This document shows, one piece after another, positions 14,112 through 17,337 of a stretch of DNA of 17,337 bases. The notes below the pieces were generated by a model. It was given only the letters and a program-made list of their open reading frames with translations. It searched no databases and was not told the origin of the DNA. The position numbers and the translations under genes are program-made. Source of the stretch: Coriobacteriia bacterium (GTDB taxonomy: Bacteria; Actinomycetota; Coriobacteriia; Anaerosomatales; JAENZW01). Numbering within the stretch: the stretch's first letter is position 1; the number at the start of each line of letters is the position of its first letter. The stretch spans positions 1 through 17,337 of the forward strand of contig JAOUET010000018.1 of assembly GCA_029858605.1 (NCBI GenBank). The letters are read 5' to 3'.

Positions 14112-14408
14112 GTGAAGCAGAACTGTTGGGAGTTTAGGGGATGCGGTAGGGGGCCGCACGGTTCGAAGGTCGACGACCTAGGCAAGTGCCCTGCCGCCAC
14201 CGAGCAGCGCCTGCATGGCGCCAACGGAGGCAAGAACGGCGGACGGGCCTGCTGGGTCGTTGGGGGAACGCTCTGCGACGGTACGGTTCAGGGATCGTTC
14301 CACAAGAAGCTTTCGAGCTGTCAGGCGTGCGAGTTCTTCTCGGCCGTGGTTCGCGAAGAGCAAGACTCGCTGATTCGCACGTCGGAACTGTTGAAGAGGT
14401 TGTCCTAG
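14112..14408 (+). CDS. Small two-CW domain cysteine protein (copy 2)
   Basis: The 98-residue protein is a paralogue of the protein on the other side of the heliorhodopsin gene. It starts at GTG 14112 behind GGGGGGAG (14095-14102). Cysteines are C5, C11, C26, C47, C55 and C70-x-x-C73; the spacing matches copy 1 at every step. Shared blocks include KQNCWEF, CPAATE versus CPAAIE, GANGGKN, CWVV and EFFS versus DFFS. Conservation is highest around cysteines and the NGGKN loop, implying a folded metal or redox centre. Differences lie in the C-terminal helix, where copy 2 has EEQDSLIRTSELLKRL. It is probably cytosolic. Duplication around the rhodopsin suggests the two copies may form a heteromer or respond to different inputs, which is inference. 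Confidence 0.85.
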   Translation: MKQNCWEFRGCGRGPHGSKVDDLGKCPAATEQRLHGANGGKNGGRACWVVGGTLCDGTVQGSFHKKLSSCQACEFFSAVVREEQDSLIRTSELLKRLS

Positions 14409-14481
14409 GATCTGCGCGAGAGCACCATCGTCGTATTCGCGCGTCGCACTCTCGAGCAGCGGGCTCGTGTCGTCGAGCGCG

Positions 14482-14490
14482 TGCTACAAT
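14482..14490 (+). promoter_or_regulatory. Candidate extended -10 promoter of prfB
   Basis: TGCTACAAT (14482-14490) is a TG-n-TACAAT extended -10, close to the TGCTAGAAT before secA. No clear -35 is seen. The predicted transcription start near 14497 leaves only about 24 bases before the TTG at 14521. Confidence 0.5.
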
Positions 14491-14520
14491 CCGTGTGCCC
14501 CGTAACCAGCGGGTAAGCAA

Positions 14521-15699
14521 TTGCTGTCCACTTCGAACGACCCCACCGCTATGATCCAAGACCGCACACAAGACATCACGGCGATGCGCGAGCGTGTAGA
14601 GCGCATGGCCGAATACCTGCACCTCGAAGCCAAGGGTGACGACATCGTCGCACTCGAGACGAGGACCACCGAGCCGGGTTTCTGGGACGACCAGTCTTCG
14701 GCACAGGCGATCATGGCCAATCTCGCAGGCCTGAAAGACGAGGTCGCGGCATACGAGGAGTGTTCTTCGGCAGTTGACGATCTCGAGGTCGCCAACGAAC
14801 TGGCCGTCTCTGAAGGCGACGAGGGCATGGCGCGCGAGGTCGAGGACGGCCTTCGCGCTCTCGAGAAGCGGCTGGAGTCGCTCGAGGTCTCGACCTGGTT
14901 CACCGGCGAGTTCGACTCGGGCGATGCGATCGTGACGATCGTGCCGGGCCAGGGCGGGCTGGAGGCACAGGACTGGACCGAGATGCTACTTCGCATGTAT
15001 GCGAAGTATGCCGAGGGCAAGAAGTGGAAAGTCGACATCCACGATGCGCCTGAAGGCGTCGAGCTGGGCATCGACCGCGCTGTCTTCACGGTCCACGGGC
15101 GCAACGCCTACGGGATGCTGCAATCCGAGGTCGGCGTGCACCGTCTGGTGCGCATCAGTCCTACGGACGAGAAGAAGCGTCGCCAGACGACGTTCGCAGG
15201 AGTGGAAGTCTTGCCGGTGCTGCCGAAAGAGATCGAGGTCGAGATCCGTGACGAGGATCTGCGCATCGACGTCTTCCGCTCGAGCGGACCGGGCGGCCAA
15301 TCCGTGAACACGACAGACTCGGCGGTGCGCATCACGCACGGCCCCAGCGGCATCGTCGTGAGCGTCCAGAACGAGAAGAGCCAGCACAAGAACCGGGATA
15401 CAGCGATGCAGATCCTGCGTTCGCGCCTCTACGAACTCGAGGAGGAGAAGCGGCGTGCCGAGATCGAGGAGCTGCGCGGCGAGCGCAAGGAGATCACCTT
15501 CGGCAGCCAGATCCGCAACTACGTGCTCTACCCGTACCAGATGGTCAAGGACCTCCGGACGAGTTTGGAGACCGGCAACGTCGACGCGGTTCTCGGCGGC
15601 GACATAGACGAGTTCGTTCTTGCTTTCCATCGCTGGCGGGTGAAGCAGGAGCAGGCCGAGACGGTGGGTGCGACGGCTGACGTCGAGGCCGAAGGCTAG
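14521..15699 (+). CDS. prfB: Peptide chain release factor 2 (RF2) with SPT instead of SPF
   Basis: The protein recognises stop codons UAA and UGA on the ribosome and triggers peptide release. It has 392 residues from TTG 14521. The PCRF region runs through GFWDD (54-58) and the coiled helices to ~125. The catalytic GGQ is at 258-260 within SSGPGGQSVNTTDSAVRITH. The stop-codon-reading tripeptide, SPF in most RF2 proteins, is SPT here (213-215), from AGT CCT ACG at 15157-15165. The context RRQTTFAGVEVLP otherwise fits RF2. The autoregulatory +1 frameshift found in many prfB genes is absent: the corresponding stretch reads EYLHLEAK without interruption. The start is uncertain: TTG 14521 is the only upstream choice before a stop, and ATG 14551 lacks a ribosome site. 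It probably heads a unit with the two following genes. Confidence 0.95.
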   Translation: MLSTSNDPTAMIQDRTQDITAMRERVERMAEYLHLEAKGDDIVALETRTTEPGFWDDQSSAQAIMANLAGLKDEVAAYEECSSAVDDLEVANELAVSEGDEGMAREVEDGLRALEKRLESLEVSTWFTGEFDSGDAIVTIVPGQGGLEAQDWTEMLLRMYAKYAEGKKWKVDIHDAPEGVELGIDRAVFTVHGRNAYGMLQSEVGVHRLVRISPTDEKKRRQTTFAGVEVLPVLPKEIEVEIRDEDLRIDVFRSSGPGGQSVNTTDSAVRITHGPSGIVVSVQNEKSQHKNRDTAMQILRSRLYELEEEKRRAEIEELRGERKEITFGSQIRNYVLYPYQMVKDLRTSLETGNVDAVLGGDIDEFVLAFHRWRVKQEQAETVGATADVEAEG

Positions 15700-15703
15700 C
15701 GTG

Positions 15704-16486
15704 ATGCGACTCCGCGCCGACCTCCACACGCACACGATTGCATCGGGTCACGCATTCTCGACGGTGACCGAGGTCGCCGAGGCGGCTCGCGCCGGGGATC
15801 TGGACCTCATAGCGATCACGGACCACGGGCCCTCCGTCCCCGGTGGTGCCGACCTGTGGTACTTCTGGAACCTCAAAGTCGTGCCCAGCATCCTGGACGG
15901 GGTGCGCATCGTGAAGGGCTGCGAGGCGAACCTCTCGCCGGATGCATGCGCCGAGAACGGCATCGACATCCCGGACGCGGTCCTGGAGCTGCTCGACATC
16001 GTGGCGGTCGGCTTCCACCCGCTGACGGGCTTCGACGACAAGGATGCCGGCCGCAACACTGAGGCGCTGCTGCGCGTCGTTGCGAATCCCCTGGTCGACA
16101 TGCTCACGCATCCGGGCAACGGCGAGTTCCCGATAGACGCTGAGCGCGTCGTTGAGGCCGCAGTGCAGCACCGCGTCGTACTCGAGATCAACGCGCATTC
16201 CTTCGCCAGCTCAAGCAGCCGCGCCGCTCACTCGGCAGCGGAGCGGCACTTCGCCGAGCTCGCCCGCGAAGCCGGAGCGGTTGTCGCAATCGGCTCCGAC
16301 GCTCACTACCACCTACACGTCGGGCGCTTCGACGACGCGCTCAGTGTCGCCGAACAGCTCGGCTACGTGGAGGGCGACATCCTCAACCGCAGCGCCGAGG
16401 CGGTACTCGAGTTCCTGCTCTCCAAGAGGCCGCGACCTCGGCTCGACTTCGGAGGCGAGTGGCGGACTGGGGGAGATGCGCCATGA
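15704..16486 (+). CDS. PHP-domain phosphoesterase, YcdX-like
   Basis: The 260-residue cytosolic protein is a single PHP domain of the YcdX-type, a trinuclear metal-dependent phosphohydrolase fold. Metal-ligand motifs appear in order: DLHTHT (6-11), ITDHGP (38-43), E74 in KGCEAN, H105 in VGFHP, THPGNGEF (135-142), EINAHS (161-166) and GSDAH (197-201). Their completeness argues for activity. The substrate cannot be read from the sequence; family members act on sugar or nucleotide phosphates. GTG 15701 and ATG 15704 are both possible starts behind GAAGG (15691-15695); ATG is preferred for its spacing. The gap after the prfB stop is 4 bases, and the stop overlaps the next start (ATGA), so the three genes are likely one operon. 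Confidence 0.88.
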   Translation: MRLRADLHTHTIASGHAFSTVTEVAEAARAGDLDLIAITDHGPSVPGGADLWYFWNLKVVPSILDGVRIVKGCEANLSPDACAENGIDIPDAVLELLDIVAVGFHPLTGFDDKDAGRNTEALLRVVANPLVDMLTHPGNGEFPIDAERVVEAAVQHRVVLEINAHSFASSSSRAAHSAAERHFAELAREAGAVVAIGSDAHYHLHVGRFDDALSVAEQLGYVEGDILNRSAEAVLEFLLSKRPRPRLDFGGEWRTGGDAP

Positions 16487-17337
16487 TGACGCGCTTGGCG
16501 AAGCTCAGGCCAGGAGAGGTGTTGAGACACCGGCCGGTTCGAGACTACGCGTGGATGACTACGGGCGTCCTCGTCACCGGTTTCGGTCTCGATGCGTTTC
16601 TCGTTCCCAACAAGATTGCCGCCGGTGGCGTGTCCGGCCTCGCGACGGTCATCTACCACACGCTGCGCGAAACGGGCGTGAACCTGCCGGTCGGCGTCCA
16701 GATGCTCGTCATGAACGTGGCATTGCTCTTGATCGCGCTGCGCCTGCGCGGGTGGCGGTTCGCGGCCAAGACGGTCTTCGGCATTGTCGGGCTTTCCTTG
16801 GCGGTCGATCTCATGGCCCCGTTCGTCCCGCACCTTGCGACCGAGGACCTTCTTCTGGCTGCCCTGTACGGCGGGGCTTTCATGGGACTCGGGTTGGGGA
16901 TGGTGCTCAAGGCGGGCGGCAACACGGGTGGCAGCGATCTTGTCGCGCAGCTCGTGTCGTCGAAGGTCGCGCTTGGCCTCGGCCAGCTCACGCTTGCCGT
17001 GGACGCGGCGGTGATCGTCGTGGCGGCGCTCGTCTTCGGCCCGGAGCTGGCGCTCTACGGGGCGGTGGCCGTGTTTGTAGCCGGAGGCGTGATCGACCTG
17101 ACACTCGAAGGACTGCCCGTGAACAAGGCCGCATTCATCATCTCGGAGCGCTCGGACCGGATTGCCGTCGCGATTCTGCACGACCTCGATCGCGGAGCCA
17201 CTGCTATCCAAGCGCGCGGTTTGTACTCGGACACACGGCGCGAGATGATCTTCACCGTCGTGTACCGCAACGAGATCGACCGGCTCAAGGATATCGTCGG
17301 TACGATCGACCCCGGGGCACTTCTCATCATCTCTGAC
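16483..17337 (+). CDS. YitT-family membrane protein (3' end outside window)
   Basis: ATG 16483 overlaps the previous stop by 4 bases and follows GGGGGAG (16469-16475) with 7-base spacing. The frame stays open for 285 residues to the window edge. The N-terminal part has five or six hydrophobic helices (about 24-43, 72-89, 96-116, 122-143, 167-205) with NKIAAGGVSGLATVIYH (43-59) and GGNTGGSDLVAQ (145-156), the hallmarks of the YitT/DUF161 family. A cytosolic DUF2179 domain follows from ~218 (ISERSDRIAVAILHDLDRG, then RREMIFTVVYRNE). Little is missing: family members are about 280-300 residues. The family is often called a transporter, but its function is not firmly established. Co-transcription with the PHP gene is likely. 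Confidence 0.9.
   Translation, partial: MMTRLAKLRPGEVLRHRPVRDYAWMTTGVLVTGFGLDAFLVPNKIAAGGVSGLATVIYHTLRETGVNLPVGVQMLVMNVALLLIALRLRGWRFAAKTVFGIVGLSLAVDLMAPFVPHLATEDLLLAALYGGAFMGLGLGMVLKAGGNTGGSDLVAQLVSSKVALGLGQLTLAVDAAVIVVAALVFGPELALYGAVAVFVAGGVIDLTLEGLPVNKAAFIISERSDRIAVAILHDLDRGATAIQARGLYSDTRREMIFTVVYRNEIDRLKDIVGTIDPGALLIISD

Noticed and set aside
16152..17336. 394-codon + frame overlapping the PHP and YitT genes
   Set aside because: Out-of-frame Arg-rich shadow. The PHP motifs and YitT signature lie in other frames with proper ribosome sites.
1..17337. CRISPR array, insertion sequence, tRNA or integrase
   Set aside because: No regularly spaced repeats, transposase or integrase motifs, or cloverleaf sequences were seen on reading both strands.

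Overview
The window is high-GC bacterial DNA with every convincing gene on the + strand. It most resembles an actinobacterium, perhaps a Coriobacteriia-type anaerobe. The clues are the GGQSVNTTDSAVR-type RF2 with SPT in place of SPF, the two-CW cysteine proteins, a heliorhodopsin, a BTAD-type regulator and frequent GTG starts. This placement is inference; there is no rRNA or tRNA gene to confirm it.

Region 1 (1-2082) holds the 3' part of a surface or secreted protein with four tandem ~98-residue carboxypeptidase-regulatory/Cna-B-like beta repeats. A single-pass membrane protein with a low-complexity extracellular linker follows directly.

Region 2 (2100-9657) is a probable signalling locus. 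It contains a protein with a LeuA-dimer-like C-terminal domain, a 24-codon peptide ORF with a near-perfect Shine-Dalgarno sequence inside a UUCG-capped hairpin, a membrane HD-GYP protein with intact catalytic motifs, an overlapping second membrane HD-GYP protein whose motifs are lost, a DUF5317-type membrane protein, and a 1089-residue MalT/STAND ATPase with helical repeats and a C-terminal winged-helix plus BTAD module. The peptide resembles an exported pheromone precursor, and the last protein resembles a ligand-sensing transcription activator. A peptide-to-cyclic-di-GMP/transcription circuit is the main hypothesis, and it is untested.

Region 3 (9658-9972) is a 315-base non-coding stretch with three strong stem-loops and the putative secA promoter.

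Region 4 (9973-15699) has secA and prfB, which are neighbours in many bacteria. Here they are separated by a cassette: two-CW protein, heliorhodopsin, two-CW protein. The heliorhodopsin keeps the retinal lysine (K238) and the Glu counterion (E106), so it should be a functional photoreceptor. The flanking cysteine proteins are paralogues with identical cysteine spacing for six of seven positions, which suggests a light- and redox- or metal-linked module.

Region 5 (15704-17337) has a PHP-domain phosphoesterase and a YitT-family membrane protein cut by the window end. Both are tightly packed behind prfB.

No CRISPR array, insertion sequence, tRNA or rRNA was seen, and no classical intrinsic terminator (stem plus T-run) was found.
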